This document shows, in pieces, positions 1-8,989 of a stretch of DNA of 64,000 nt. The translations under genes were made by a program, and so were the position numbers. The notes beneath the pieces were generated by a model. It made no database searches, had not been told where the DNA came from, and saw nothing but the letters and a program-made list of their open reading frames with translations. Positions within the stretch are counted from its first letter, which is position 1; the number at the start of each line of letters is the position of its first letter. The DNA comes from Streptomyces sp. CB01201 (GTDB lineage: Bacteria; Actinomycetota; Actinomycetes; Streptomycetales; Streptomycetaceae), in contig NZ_NNBJ01000014.1 in assembly GCF_002803085.1 (NCBI RefSeq), forward strand, positions 154,781 to 218,780, in the 5' to 3' direction.

Positions 1-465
1 GCCTGCCTCGCCCACGAGGCCGCCGAGGGCGAGGAGGTCGTCGTCGGGCTCTCCGCGCCGGCCGGGCCGATCGCGGCGGCCTCCGCGTACAAGCAGGCCG
101 AGCAGGCGCTGTCGGTCGCCCGGCGCCGGGGCAAGCCGCTCGTCGAGCACGAGGAGCTGGTCGCGGGGTCGGTGCTGCCGCTCCTCGCGGACGACGCGGT
201 GCGGGCGTTCGCGGACGGGATGCTGCGGGCGCTGTACGAGCACGACGCGACGGGGCGGGGTGATCTGGTGGCCTCGCTGCGGGCGTGGCTCTCGCGGCAC
301 GGGCAGTGGGACGCGGCCGCCGCGGACCTCGGGGTGCACCGGCACACCCTGCGGTACCGGATGCGGCGCGTGGAGGAGATCCTGGGCCGCTCCCTGGACG
401 ACCCCGACGTCCGCATGGAGCTCTGGCTCGCCCTGAAGGCAACCTCCACCCCCGACCCGGGGTGA
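1..465 (+). CDS. PucR-type transcriptional regulator, C-terminal part
   Basis: The frame is open from the first base of the window, so only the last 154 residues are visible. Near the C-terminus lies the helix-turn-helix of PucR/CdaR-like regulators, with the recognition segment LGVHRHTLRYRMRRVE followed by an ILGRSLDDPDVRMELWLALKA-like end (shortened here as ILGRSLDDP...WLALKA). Proteins of this family are DNA-binding activators with varied N-terminal sensor domains, and the sensor part lies outside the window. The coding end is odd. The last codons (PDPG-stop) are themselves the first unit of a 15-16 bp tandem array, and the TGA stop exists only because one G of the repeat is an A. Family assignment is secure; the effector and targets cannot be told. 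Confidence 0.8.
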   Translation, partial: ACLAHEAAEGEEVVVGLSAPAGPIAAASAYKQAEQALSVARRRGKPLVEHEELVAGSVLPLLADDAVRAFADGMLRALYEHDATGRGDLVASLRAWLSRHGQWDAAAADLGVHRHTLRYRMRRVEEILGRSLDDPDVRMELWLALKATSTPDPG

Positions 466-591
466 CCCCGACCCGGGGTGGCCCCGACCCGGGGTGGCCC
501 CGACCCGGGGTGGCCCCGACCCGGGGTGGCCCCGACCCGGGGTGGCCCCGACCCGGGGTGGCCCGACCCGGGGTGGCCCGACCCGGGGTGG
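451..591. repeat. Tandem array, 15-16 bp unit
   Basis: Nine head-to-tail copies of CCCCGACCCGGGGTGG. The first (451-465, 15 bp, ending in TGA) is the end of the PucR-type gene, six 16-bp copies run from 466 to 561, and two 15-bp copies run from 562 to 591. Each unit has a self-complementary ACCCGGGT core, so the transcript could form many alternative hairpins. It may act as the terminator of the gene. Copy number is probably unstable. Confidence 0.9.
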
Positions 592-1003
592 CCCCCGCCC
601 CCCTCTCCCTGGGGCTCCGCCCCAGACCCCGGGGGTTCGCCCCTCCCCGCCCCTTCCCGAAACCCTCCGGGGGTGGAGTGGGGGGTGGGTGGGCTTTCGG
701 GGGCTGCGCCCCGGGCCCCCTGGTGTGGTTCGGCTGCGGACCGTGCGTGGCTGGTCGCGCAGTTCCCCGCGCCCCTGTAGGGGGCCCGGGGTCTCTCCGG
801 TTGCGCCCACTGCGGCGGAGCCGCGCAAGTGTCGCAGTGCCGCGCCCCGGTAGGTGGCCCCGAATGTCTCGGTGCCGGCCAGCACCAGAGCATTTCAGCC
901 CGTCATGGGGGTCCCCCCTGGCCCTTGAGGCCTTGGGGGAGATTGAGGACGAGCGCCGTTCAGGCGCGAACGGGGTCTGGGGCGGAGCCCCAGGGTCACT
1001 TCA
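592..1003. repeat. Composite dispersed intergenic repeat, copy 1
   Basis: There is no gene between 592 and 1171. The stretch is built of modules that recur at 8990-9332 (same orientation) and 12608-12800 (opposite orientation). One module is 729-776, containing GCGCAGTTCCCCGCGCCCCT. Another is about 897-1003, running from CATGGGGGTCCCCCCTGG to CTGGGGCGGAGCCCCAGG. The segments GGGGCTCCGCCCCAGACCCC near 611 and its reverse complement near 980 can fold on each other. It resembles the short dispersed palindromic elements common in Streptomyces spacers. From 1004 to 1150 the spacer continues with related GC-rich palindromic text. Confidence 0.75.
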
Positions 1004-1171
1004 ACGCCCGGAGGGTTGGGGGAAGGGGCGGGGAGGGGAAAGGCCCTCGGGGTTCCGGGCGGAGCCCCAGGGGTTCCGCCCTCGCGGAGGCGACAAAGCG
1101 GCGTACGGAGTGGGCGGACCACTCCACCCCGGACAAACACACACCCCCGCCCCGCGCCCTACCGTGAGGGC

Positions 1172-2617
1172 ATGACTTCTACCCACGCCTTCTGGCTCGC
1201 CGGCCGCGAGGCCACCGGCGACGACAGCTTCGATGTCACCTCGCCCTGGGACGGCCGGCACGTCGCCTCGGTCAGCGTCCCCACCGACGCCCAGGTCGAG
1301 GAGGCCGTGGCCGCAGCGCACGCCGTCGTGGAGGAGTTCGCGGCGACCCCGGCGCACGTCCGCGCCGCCGCCCTGGACCACGTCTCCAAGCGCCTCACCG
1401 AGCGGACCGAGGAGATCGCCCAGCTGATCTCCGCCGAGAACGGCAAGCCGATCAAGTGGGCCCGCGGCGAGGTCGGCCGCGCGGTGTCCGTGTTCCGCTT
1501 CGCCGCGGAGGAGGCCCGCCGCTTCAACGGCGGCGAGGCCCAGCGCCTGGACACCGACGGCGGCGGCGTGGGCCGCCTCGCCCTGACCCGCCGCTTCCCC
1601 AAGGGCGTCGTCCTCGGCATCGCGCCGTTCAACTTCCCGCTCAACCTGTGCGCCCACAAGGTCGCCCCGGCCATCGCCGTCGGCGCCCCGATCGTCCTGA
1701 AGCCGGCCCCCGCGACCCCGCTCTCGGGCCTCGTCCTCGGCGAGCTGCTCGCCGAGACCGAGCTGCCCGCCGGCTCGTGGAGCATCCTGCCGGTCGCCAA
1801 CGACAAGATGCCGGCCCTGGTGCAGGACGACCGCCTCCCGGTCATCTCCTTCACCGGCTCCGACAAGGTCGGCTACGCGATCATGGACTCGGTGCCGCGC
1901 AAGCACTGCACCCTGGAGCTCGGCGGCAACGGCGCGGCCGTCGTACTCGCCGACTGGGCCTCCGAGGAGGACCTGGACTGGGCGGCGACCCGCATCGCCA
2001 CCTTCTCCAACTACCAGGGCGGCCAGTCCTGCATCTCCGTACAGCGCGTGATCGCGGACGCCGCCGTGTACGACCGGCTGCTCCCGAAGATCGTCGCGGC
2101 CGTCGAGGCGCAGGTCACCGGTGACCCCTCCGACTCCGCCACCGACGTCGGCCCGCTGGTCAGCGAGGACGCCGCCCGGCGCGTCGAGTCCTGGGTCGAC
2201 GAGGCCGTCGCGGCCGGCGCCACGCTGCTCGCCGGCGGCAAGCGCGACGGCGCCTCCTACGCGCCGACCGTGCTCACCGAGGTCCCGGCCGGTACCACCC
2301 TCGCCTGCGAGGAGGTCTTCGGACCGGTCCTCACCGTGCAGAAGGTGGACGGCGAGGCCGAGGCGTTCGCCGCGGTCAACTCCTCCAAGTACGGCCTCCA
2401 GGCAGGGGTGTTCACGCACGACGTGCAGACCGCCTTCCGCGCCCACCGGGCCCTGGAGGTCGGCGGCGTGATCGTCGGCGACGTGCCGTCCTACCGCGCC
2501 GACCAGATGCCGTACGGCGGCGCCAAGGCCTCCGGCGTCGGCCGCGAGGGCGTCCGCTACGCGATGGACGACTACACCTACGAGCGCGTCCTCGTCCTGA
2601 CGGGCCTCGCCCTGTAG
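1172..2617 (+). CDS. Aldehyde dehydrogenase (NAD(P)-dependent)
   Basis: A 481-residue enzyme of the aldehyde dehydrogenase superfamily, which oxidises an aldehyde to the acid through a cysteine thioester. Diagnostic parts are the cofactor-binding LKPAPATPLSG segment, the general base Glu249 in LELGGNGAAVV, the catalytic Cys287 in GGQSCISVQRV, and EEVFGPVL near the C-terminus. Length is normal for the family. ATG 1172 is chosen because it has a GAGGG six bases upstream, and the TACCGT at 1160-1165 would even permit a near-leaderless transcript. The frame is open further upstream (to 1016), but that part is repeat-derived and not conserved-looking. It is followed by a strong hairpin, so it is a single-gene unit. 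The substrate cannot be told from sequence; the QSC motif resembles the lactaldehyde-type branch. Confidence 0.9.
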   Translation: MTSTHAFWLAGREATGDDSFDVTSPWDGRHVASVSVPTDAQVEEAVAAAHAVVEEFAATPAHVRAAALDHVSKRLTERTEEIAQLISAENGKPIKWARGEVGRAVSVFRFAAEEARRFNGGEAQRLDTDGGGVGRLALTRRFPKGVVLGIAPFNFPLNLCAHKVAPAIAVGAPIVLKPAPATPLSGLVLGELLAETELPAGSWSILPVANDKMPALVQDDRLPVISFTGSDKVGYAIMDSVPRKHCTLELGGNGAAVVLADWASEEDLDWAATRIATFSNYQGGQSCISVQRVIADAAVYDRLLPKIVAAVEAQVTGDPSDSATDVGPLVSEDAARRVESWVDEAVAAGATLLAGGKRDGASYAPTVLTEVPAGTTLACEEVFGPVLTVQKVDGEAEAFAAVNSSKYGLQAGVFTHDVQTAFRAHRALEVGGVIVGDVPSYRADQMPYGGAKASGVGREGVRYAMDDYTYERVLVLTGLAL

Positions 2618-2635
2618 GACCCCGCGCCACGAGAC

Positions 2636-2674
2636 CGGCGGCCGGAACCCACTGTGCGGGGGTTCCGGCCGCCG
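2636..2674. terminator. Terminator hairpin after aldehyde dehydrogenase
   Basis: A perfect 15-bp inverted repeat: CGGCGGCCGGAACCC at 2636-2650 pairs with 2660-2674 across a 9-nt loop. No U-tract follows, as is usual in Streptomyces. Confidence 0.8.
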
Positions 2675-2800
2675 TCGTACGTCCGGGCGGGCGCGAGGGG
2701 TGGTCCAAGTGCCGGGAATGGGGTACATACGGTCGAGTAGCACCACCCGGTAACGGGCAGCCGCCCGCACCCGTCAGCCCGCGGCGAGGAGAACCCCTCA

Positions 2801-4726
2801 ATGACCGCACCACAGCACACGCCCAAGGTCTCCGAGCGCGAGGCGCGCCAGGTCGCCGAGGCCGCCCGCGAACAGGACTGGCGCAAGCCCAGCTTCGCGA
2901 AGGAACTCTTCCTCGGCCGGCTGCGCCTCGACCTGATCCACCCCCACCCCCAGCCCGCCCCGAAGGACGTGGAGCGCGGCGAGGCCTTCCTCGCCAAGAT
3001 GCGCGACTTCTGCGAGACCCGGGTCGACGGCCGCCTCATCGAGCGCCAGTCGCAGATCCCCGACGAGGTCGTGAACGGGCTCAAGGAGCTCGGCGCCTTC
3101 GGGATGAAGATCGACACGAAGTACGGCGGCCAGGGGCTGACCCAGGTCTACTACAACAAGGCGCTCACCCTTGCCGGTTCGGCCAGCCCCGCGATCGGCG
3201 CGCTGCTCTCCGCGCACCAGTCGATCGGCGTGCCCCAGCCGCTCAAGCTGTTCGGCACCCAGGAGCAGAAGGACGCCTTCCTGCCCCGCTGCGCCCGTAC
3301 CGACATCTCCGCGTTCCTGCTCACCGAGCCCGACGTGGGCTCCGACCCGGCCCGGCTCGCCACCGCCGCGGTGCCGGACGGCGAGGACACATACGTCCTG
3401 GACGGCGTGAAGCTGTGGACCACCAACGGGGTCGTCGCCGACCTCCTTGTCGTGATGGCCCGGGTGCCGAAGTCCGAGGGCCACAAGGGCGGCATCACCG
3501 CCTTCGTCGTCGAGGCGGACTCGCCGGGCGTCACGGTCGAGAACCGCAACGCCTTCATGGGGCTGCGCGGCATCGAGAACGGCGTCACCCGCTTCCACCA
3601 GGTCCGCGTCCCGGCCGCCAACCGGATCGGGCCCGAGGGCTCCGGCCTCAAGATCGCCCTGACCACGCTCAACACCGGCCGGCTCTCGCTGCCCGCGATG
3701 TGCGTGGGCGGCGGCAAGTGGGCTCTGAAGATCGCCCGTGAATGGGCGGGGGTGCGTGAGCAGTGGGGGCGTCCGGTCGCCCGGCACGAGGCGGTCGGCG
3801 CCAAGATCTCCTTCATCGCCGCGACCACGTTCGCCCTCGAAGCCATGACGGACCTCTCGGCGCAGATGGCCGACGAGAACCGCAACGACATCCGCATCGA
3901 GGCCGCCCTCGCCAAACTGTACGGGTCCGAGATGGGCTGGCTGATGACGGACGAGCTGGTCCAGATCCGCGGCGGCCGCGGCTTCGAGACCGCGGACTCG
4001 CTCGCGGCCCGCGGCGAACGGGCCGTGCCCGCCGAGCAGATGCTCCGGGACATGCGGATCAACCGGATCTTCGAGGGCTCGACGGAGATCATGCACCTGC
4101 TGATCGCCCGCGAGGCGGTCGACGCCCACCTGTCCGTGGCGGGCGACCTCATCGACCCCGACAAGACCCTCCAGGACAAGGCGAAGGCGGGCGTGGGCGC
4201 GGCCGGGTTCTACGCCAAGTGGCTGCCCAAGCTGGTCGCCGGGCCGGGTCAACTCCCCAGCGCCTACAGCGAGTTCGGGCCGCTGGCCCAGCACCTGCGG
4301 TACGCCGAGCGGGCCGCGCGCAAGCTCGCCCGCTCCACGTTCTACGCGATGTCGCGCTGGCAGGGCCGGATGGAGACCAAGCAGGGCTTCCTCGGCCGGA
4401 TCGTCGACATCGGGGCCGAACTGTTCGCGATGAGCGCGGCCTGCGTACGGGCCGAGCACCTGCGCGCCACCGGCGAGAACGGCCGCGAGGCGGTCCAGCT
4501 GGCCGACACCTTCTGCCGCCAGTCGCGCATCCGGGTGGAGGAACTCTTCACGCGGCTGTGGAGCAACACCGACGACCTCGACCGCAAGGTCGTCGACGAG
4601 GTGCTCGCCGGTGCGTACACCTGGCTGGAGGAGGGCGTCGTCGACCCGTCCGACGACGGCGCCTGGATCGCGGACGCGACCCCGGGCCCGGCCAAGCGCG
4701 ACAACGTCCACCGCCCCATCCGCTGA
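2801..4726 (+). CDS. Acyl-CoA dehydrogenase (FadE type)
   Basis: A 641-residue flavoprotein that would introduce the alpha-beta double bond into an acyl-CoA in fatty acid beta-oxidation. The catalytic-base motif RIFEGSTEIMHL places the putative active-site Glu at residue 425. Other family landmarks are TEPDVGSDPA (FAD/substrate region), LWTTNGVVADLL and GGRGFETADSLAARGE. The protein is longer than the usual ~380-residue enzymes. The extra C-terminal ~190 helical residues resemble those of very-long-chain or multi-domain FadE proteins. The start is ATG 2801 with GGCGAGGAG 8-15 bases upstream. It is monocistronic between two hairpins. Substrate chain length is not predictable. Confidence 0.9.
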   Translation: MTAPQHTPKVSEREARQVAEAAREQDWRKPSFAKELFLGRLRLDLIHPHPQPAPKDVERGEAFLAKMRDFCETRVDGRLIERQSQIPDEVVNGLKELGAFGMKIDTKYGGQGLTQVYYNKALTLAGSASPAIGALLSAHQSIGVPQPLKLFGTQEQKDAFLPRCARTDISAFLLTEPDVGSDPARLATAAVPDGEDTYVLDGVKLWTTNGVVADLLVVMARVPKSEGHKGGITAFVVEADSPGVTVENRNAFMGLRGIENGVTRFHQVRVPAANRIGPEGSGLKIALTTLNTGRLSLPAMCVGGGKWALKIAREWAGVREQWGRPVARHEAVGAKISFIAATTFALEAMTDLSAQMADENRNDIRIEAALAKLYGSEMGWLMTDELVQIRGGRGFETADSLAARGERAVPAEQMLRDMRINRIFEGSTEIMHLLIAREAVDAHLSVAGDLIDPDKTLQDKAKAGVGAAGFYAKWLPKLVAGPGQLPSAYSEFGPLAQHLRYAERAARKLARSTFYAMSRWQGRMETKQGFLGRIVDIGAELFAMSAACVRAEHLRATGENGREAVQLADTFCRQSRIRVEELFTRLWSNTDDLDRKVVDEVLAGAYTWLEEGVVDPSDDGAWIADATPGPAKRDNVHRPIR

Positions 4727-4801
4727 CCCGGCCCCCGCCCCGTCCGCCGACCAGGCCCCGGCGACCCGGAGCGACAGGTTCCGCTCCGGCGCCGGGACCC
4801 G

Positions 4802-4838
4802 GGGCGCCGTCCCGCGAGCGGGGTACGGGACGGCGCCC
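4802..4838. terminator. Terminator hairpin after acyl-CoA dehydrogenase
   Basis: A perfect 13-bp stem, GGGCGCCGTCCCG at 4802-4814 with 4826-4838, and an 11-nt loop. It lies 75 bases after the stop codon and directly abuts a tandem repeat. Confidence 0.8.
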
Positions 4839-4952
4839 GCGTCCGCCTTCCGACACCGCCGGCGTCCGCCTTCCGGCACCGCCCGCGGTCGCCTTCCGGT
4901 ACCGCCGGCGTCCGCCTTCCGGCACCGCCCGCGGTCGCCTTCCGGTACCGCC
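4838..4952. repeat. Tandem array, 5 x 23 bp
   Basis: Five consecutive 23-bp units (4838-4860, 4861-4883, 4884-4906, 4907-4929, 4930-4952). Each is a variant of SGCGKYCGCCTTCCGRYACC followed by GCC. Units alternate between a GCGTCCGCC and a GCGGTCGCC version, so the array looks like duplicated 46-bp dimers. It occupies most of the spacer between the acyl-CoA dehydrogenase gene and dxr. Confidence 0.9.
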
Positions 4953-5023
4953 CGCGCACTCATCCCGGGCTTATTGTCAGGAGCGCTGTTCGGGCGCACA
5001 GCGGATGCGGCAACAATGGGGGC

Positions 5024-6274
5024 ATGAGCGACAGCCCAGCCCCCCTCGCCGACCCCCACATCACCTTCGACCCGGTCGAAGGCCGACGCGATGTGGTGGT
5101 CCTCGGATCCACCGGGTCCATCGGTACCCAGGCCATCGACCTGGTCCTGCGCAACCCCGACCGCTTCCGCGTCACCGCGCTCTCCGCGGCCGGCGGCCGG
5201 GTCGAGCTGCTCGCCGAGCAGGCCCGGCGACTGCGGGTGCGCACCGTCGCGGTGGCCCGCGAGGACACCGTGCCCGCGCTGCGCGCGGCGCTCGCGGCGC
5301 AGTACGCGGGCGAGCCGCTCCCCGAGATCCTGGCCGGCCCCGACGCGGCGACCGAGCTCGCGGCGTCCCCCTGCCACACCGTCCTGAACGGGATCACCGG
5401 GTCGATCGGCCTCGCCCCGACGCTGGCCGCGCTCACGGCCGGCCGCACGCTCGCGCTCGCCAACAAGGAGTCGCTGATCGTCGGCGGCCCGCTGGTGAAG
5501 GCGATCGCCGCGCCCGGCCAGATCATCCCGGTCGACTCCGAGCACGCCGCCCTCTTCCAGGCGCTGGCCGCCGGAAAGCGCGCCGATGTGCGCAAGCTCG
5601 TCGTCACCGCCTCGGGCGGCCCGTTCCGCGGGCGTACCAGGAGCCAACTCGCCGATGTCACTCCCGCCGACGCGCTCGCCCACCCCACCTGGGCGATGGG
5701 CCCGGTGATCACCGTCAACTCGGCGACCCTGGTCAACAAGGGCCTGGAGGTGATCGAGGCCCACCTGCTCTACGACATCCCCTTCGAGCGCATCGAGGTC
5801 GTCGTACACCCCCAGTCCTATGTGCACTCCATGGTCGAGTTCACCGACGGCTCCACGCTGGCCCAGGCCACCCCGCCCGACATGCGCGGGCCGATCGCCC
5901 TCGGGCTCGGCTGGCCCGAGCGGGTGCCGGACGCGGCCCCCGCCTTCGACTGGACCAAGGCCTCGACCTGGGAGTTCTACCCGCTCGACAACGAGGCCTT
6001 CCCCTCGGTGGGACTCGCCCGGCACGTCGGGGAGCTGGGCGGGACGGCTCCGGCGGTGTTCAATGCCGCGAACGAGGAGTGCGTGGACGCGTTCCTGGCC
6101 GGGCGGCTCCCCTTCAGCGGGATCATGGAGACGGTGACGGAGGTCGTCACCGAACACGGGACGCCGGCCGCGGGAACTTCCCTCACGGTCTCGGACGTCC
6201 TGGAAGCGGAGACCTGGGCACGCGCCCGGGCCCGGGAACTCGCGGTGAAGGCGACAGCGGAGGCACACGCATGA
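5024..6274 (+). CDS. dxr: 1-deoxy-D-xylulose-5-phosphate reductoisomerase
   Basis: A 416-residue enzyme of the MEP isoprenoid pathway. It converts DXP to 2-C-methyl-D-erythritol 4-phosphate with NADPH and a divalent metal. Visible motifs are the NADPH-binding loop GSTGSIGTQ (residues 28-36), ANKESLIVGG, the metal/substrate segment VDSEHAALFQ, and HPQSYVHSMVEF (the mobile loop). Length is standard. ATG 5024 is used; the ATG at 5016 is out of frame. The stop overlaps the start of the M50 protease gene as ATGA (6271-6274), so the two are translationally coupled. ispG follows further on, a grouping typical of actinomycetes. Confidence 0.96.
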   Translation: MSDSPAPLADPHITFDPVEGRRDVVVLGSTGSIGTQAIDLVLRNPDRFRVTALSAAGGRVELLAEQARRLRVRTVAVAREDTVPALRAALAAQYAGEPLPEILAGPDAATELAASPCHTVLNGITGSIGLAPTLAALTAGRTLALANKESLIVGGPLVKAIAAPGQIIPVDSEHAALFQALAAGKRADVRKLVVTASGGPFRGRTRSQLADVTPADALAHPTWAMGPVITVNSATLVNKGLEVIEAHLLYDIPFERIEVVVHPQSYVHSMVEFTDGSTLAQATPPDMRGPIALGLGWPERVPDAAPAFDWTKASTWEFYPLDNEAFPSVGLARHVGELGGTAPAVFNAANEECVDAFLAGRLPFSGIMETVTEVVTEHGTPAAGTSLTVSDVLEAETWARARARELAVKATAEAHA

Positions 6275-7572
6275 CGATCCTGTTGACGGTCCTCGGCATA
6301 GTGCTCTTCGCCGTGGGGCTGCTCATCTCCATCGCGTGGCACGAGCTGGGCCACCTCTCCACGGCCAAGCTCTTCGGCATCCGCGTGCCGCAGTACATGG
6401 TCGGCTTCGGCCCGACCATCTGGTCGCGCAAGAAGGGCGACACCGAGTACGGCATCAAGGCGGTGCCGGCCGGCGGCTACATCCGCATGATCGGCATGTT
6501 CCCGCCCGGCGCCGACGGCCGCATCGAGGCCCGCTCGACCTCGCCGTTCCGCGGCATGATCGAGGACGCGCGGGCGGCCGCCTTCGAGGAGCTCCAGCCC
6601 GGCGACGAGGACCGGCTCTTCTACACGCGCAAGCCGTGGAAGCGCGTCATCGTCATGTTCGCCGGCCCGTTCATGAACCTGATCCTCGCGGTCGCGATCT
6701 TCCTCAGCGTGCTGATGGGCTTCGGCATGGCGACCCAGACCACCCAGGTCGCCGGCGTGCAGAAGTGCGTGATCGCGCAGAGCGAGAAGCGCCAGACCTG
6801 CCAGCCCGGTGACGCGGTGTCGCCCGCCGAGGCGGCCGGCCTGAAGAACGGCGACACCATCGTCGCCTTCAACGGCAAGCCCGTGAAGGACTGGTCAGAC
6901 CTCTCCGACCGCATCCGCCAGACCATCGGCCCGGCCACGATCACCGTGGAGCGCGCGGGCCAGCAGGTCACCCTGCACCCCACGCTCGCCAAGAACATGG
7001 TGGCGAAGAAGGACGGGAACGGCGACGTCGTACCGGACCAGTACGTGCCGGCCGGCTACCTCGGCTTCGCGCCCAAGTCCGAGATCAAGCCGCTCACCTT
7101 CGGCCAGTCCGTGGACCGCATGGGCGAGATGGTGCAGAACGGCGTCCACTCGATCGTCGCCCTGCCCGGCAAGATCCCGGACCTGTGGAACGCGGCCTTC
7201 GACGGCGGCGAGCGCAAGGCCGACTCCCCGGTCGGCGTGGTCGGCGCGGCCCGTCTCAGCGGCGAGGTGCTCAACCTGGACGCCCCGACGCCGAACATCA
7301 TCGCGACGTTCCTGTTCCTGCTCGCGGGCTTCAACCTCTCGCTGTTCCTGTTCAACATGCTGCCGCTGCTCCCGCTGGACGGCGGCCACATCGCGGGCGC
7401 CCTGTGGGAGTCGCTGCGCCGCAACGTCGCCCGCGTCTTCAAGCGCGCCGACCCGGGCCCGTTCGACGTGGCGAAGCTGATGCCGGTCGCGTACGTGGTG
7501 GCCGGGATCTTCATCTGCTTCACGCTGCTCGTCCTCGTGGCGGACGTGGTGAACCCGGTGAAGATCACCTGA
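6271..7572 (+). CDS. Site-2 protease, RseP/M50 family
   Basis: A 433-residue intramembrane zinc metalloprotease. The first transmembrane segment carries HELGH at residues 24-28 (zinc ligands His24 and His28, catalytic Glu25). A PDZ domain lies around residues 180-260, and the second active-site motif LPLDGGH puts the third zinc ligand at Asp370 in a C-terminal membrane segment. Two further hydrophobic segments flank these. Family members cut membrane-bound anti-sigma factors or signal-peptide remnants in regulated intramembrane proteolysis. It starts inside the dxr stop codon (ATGA), so it is co-translated. The gene position between dxr and ispG is conserved in actinobacteria, but the physiological substrate here is unknown. 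Confidence 0.93.
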   Translation: MTILLTVLGIVLFAVGLLISIAWHELGHLSTAKLFGIRVPQYMVGFGPTIWSRKKGDTEYGIKAVPAGGYIRMIGMFPPGADGRIEARSTSPFRGMIEDARAAAFEELQPGDEDRLFYTRKPWKRVIVMFAGPFMNLILAVAIFLSVLMGFGMATQTTQVAGVQKCVIAQSEKRQTCQPGDAVSPAEAAGLKNGDTIVAFNGKPVKDWSDLSDRIRQTIGPATITVERAGQQVTLHPTLAKNMVAKKDGNGDVVPDQYVPAGYLGFAPKSEIKPLTFGQSVDRMGEMVQNGVHSIVALPGKIPDLWNAAFDGGERKADSPVGVVGAARLSGEVLNLDAPTPNIIATFLFLLAGFNLSLFLFNMLPLLPLDGGHIAGALWESLRRNVARVFKRADPGPFDVAKLMPVAYVVAGIFICFTLLVLVADVVNPVKIT

Positions 7573-7653
7573 CGGCGGCGGGGGAGATCCCTGTCGTGCG
7601 CGTCCGCCGTATACGTCCGCCGTACGGTGCCGGACGCGTACGGCGCGTGAACC

Positions 7654-7692
7654 GGGGCGGCCCCGGGCGCATGGAGCGCCCGGAGCCGCCCC
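7654..7692. terminator. Terminator hairpin after the M50 protease gene
   Basis: A long stem with one mismatch: GGGGCGGC (7654-7661) pairs with 7685-7692 and GGGCGC (7665-7670) with 7676-7681, with a 5-nt loop ATGGA. It separates dxr-rseP from ispG. A -10-like TAACCT at 7741-7746 lies downstream for ispG. Confidence 0.75.
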
Positions 7693-7805
7693 TTCGCGTG
7701 AACTCGGGGGCAGGGTGTGCCCGGGGGCCCGTGGGTGACGTAACCTCGAAGGCTGGAGCCCGCCGATCTCGGGACCTTGATCCACACCTTGGGGTTGCAC
7801 AGCAG

Positions 7806-8963
7806 ATGACTGCGATTTCACTGGGAATGCCGTCCGTACCGACCAAGCTGGCCGAGCGTCGCAAGAGCCGTCAGATCCAGGTCGGTTCCGTGGCGGTCGG
7901 CGGGGACGCACCCGTCTCGGTGCAGTCCATGACCACGACGAGGACGTCGGACATCGGTGCGACGTTGCAGCAGATCGCCGAGTTGACGGCGTCGGGCTGC
8001 CAGATCGTCCGCGTCGCCTGCCCGACGCAGGACGACGCGGACGCGCTGGCCACGATCGCGCGGAAGTCGCAGATCCCGGTGATCGCGGACATCCACTTCC
8101 AGCCGAAGTACGTGTTCGCGGCGATCGACGCGGGATGTGCCGCGGTGCGCGTGAACCCGGGCAACATCAAGCAGTTCGACGACAAGGTCAAGGAGATCGC
8201 GCTGGCGGCGAAGGACGCCGGCACGCCGATCCGGATCGGCGTCAACGCGGGCTCGCTGGACGCGCGGCTGCTGAAGAAGTACGGCAAGGCGACGCCGGAG
8301 GCGCTCGTCGAGTCCGCGCTGTGGGAGGCCTCCCTCTTCGAGGAGCACGGCTTCCGTGACATCAAGATCTCGGTCAAGCACAACGACCCGGTCGTGATGG
8401 TGAACGCCTACCGGCAGCTGGCCGCGCAGAGCGACTACCCGCTGCACCTGGGTGTGACCGAGGCGGGCCCGGCGTTCCAGGGCACGATCAAGTCGGCCGT
8501 CGCGTTCGGCGCGCTGCTCGCGGAGGGCATCGGCGACACGATCCGCGTCTCGCTCTCGGCCCCGCCGGCCGAGGAGATCAAGGTCGGCATCCAGATCCTG
8601 GAGGCCCTGAACCTGCGCCAGCGCCGCCTTGAGATCGTGTCCTGCCCCTCCTGCGGGCGGGCCCAGGTGGACGTCTACAAGCTGGCCGAAGAGGTCACGG
8701 CGGGCCTTGAGGGCATGGAGGTTCCGCTGCGGGTCGCGGTCATGGGCTGTGTCGTGAACGGGCCCGGCGAGGCGCGTGAGGCGGACCTGGGTGTCGCCTC
8801 CGGCAACGGCAAGGGGCAGATCTTCGTCAAGGGCGAGGTCATCAAGACGGTGCCGGAGTCGAAGATCGTGGAGACGCTGATCGACGAGGCGATGAAGATC
8901 GCGGAGCAGATGGAGCGGGACGGGGTCGCCTCGGGCGAGCCCCAGATCTCGGTGGCCGGCTGA
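7806..8963 (+). CDS. ispG: (E)-4-hydroxy-3-methylbut-2-enyl-diphosphate synthase
   Basis: A 385-residue [4Fe-4S] enzyme (GcpE) catalysing the penultimate MEP-pathway step, reductive ring opening of MEcPP to HMBPP. The cluster ligands are visible: Cys280 and Cys283 in SCPSCGR, Cys315 in MGCVVNGPGEA, and Glu322 as the fourth ligand. The N-terminal TIM-barrel begins with GDAPVSVQSMTTT and contains IADIHFQPKY and RVNPGN. It is the two-domain bacterial type. ATG 7806 gives the expected family N-terminus; the frame is open further upstream but crosses the preceding terminator. It is followed by dispersed repeats. Confidence 0.96.
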   Translation: MTAISLGMPSVPTKLAERRKSRQIQVGSVAVGGDAPVSVQSMTTTRTSDIGATLQQIAELTASGCQIVRVACPTQDDADALATIARKSQIPVIADIHFQPKYVFAAIDAGCAAVRVNPGNIKQFDDKVKEIALAAKDAGTPIRIGVNAGSLDARLLKKYGKATPEALVESALWEASLFEEHGFRDIKISVKHNDPVVMVNAYRQLAAQSDYPLHLGVTEAGPAFQGTIKSAVAFGALLAEGIGDTIRVSLSAPPAEEIKVGIQILEALNLRQRRLEIVSCPSCGRAQVDVYKLAEEVTAGLEGMEVPLRVAVMGCVVNGPGEAREADLGVASGNGKGQIFVKGEVIKTVPESKIVETLIDEAMKIAEQMERDGVASGEPQISVAG

Positions 8964-8989
8964 TCCGTCCCGTCCGGGGCTCCGGGGCT

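Noticed and set aside
451..591. Possible CRISPR-like array
   Set aside because: Units are contiguous without spacers and are too short; no cas genes are nearby.
285..1175. Long frames (up to 296 codons) through the PucR-type gene end, tandem array and repeats
   Set aside because: The translations are Pro/Gly repeats generated by the array, with no conserved domain.
5008..5016. CAACAAT before dxr as a leaderless -10 box
   Set aside because: It lacks the TANNNT pattern and could not be distinguished from background.
2798..6268. A 1156-codon minus-strand open frame opposite the acyl-CoA dehydrogenase gene and dxr
   Set aside because: It spans two recognised enzymes and a tandem repeat, and its translation has only compositional bias.
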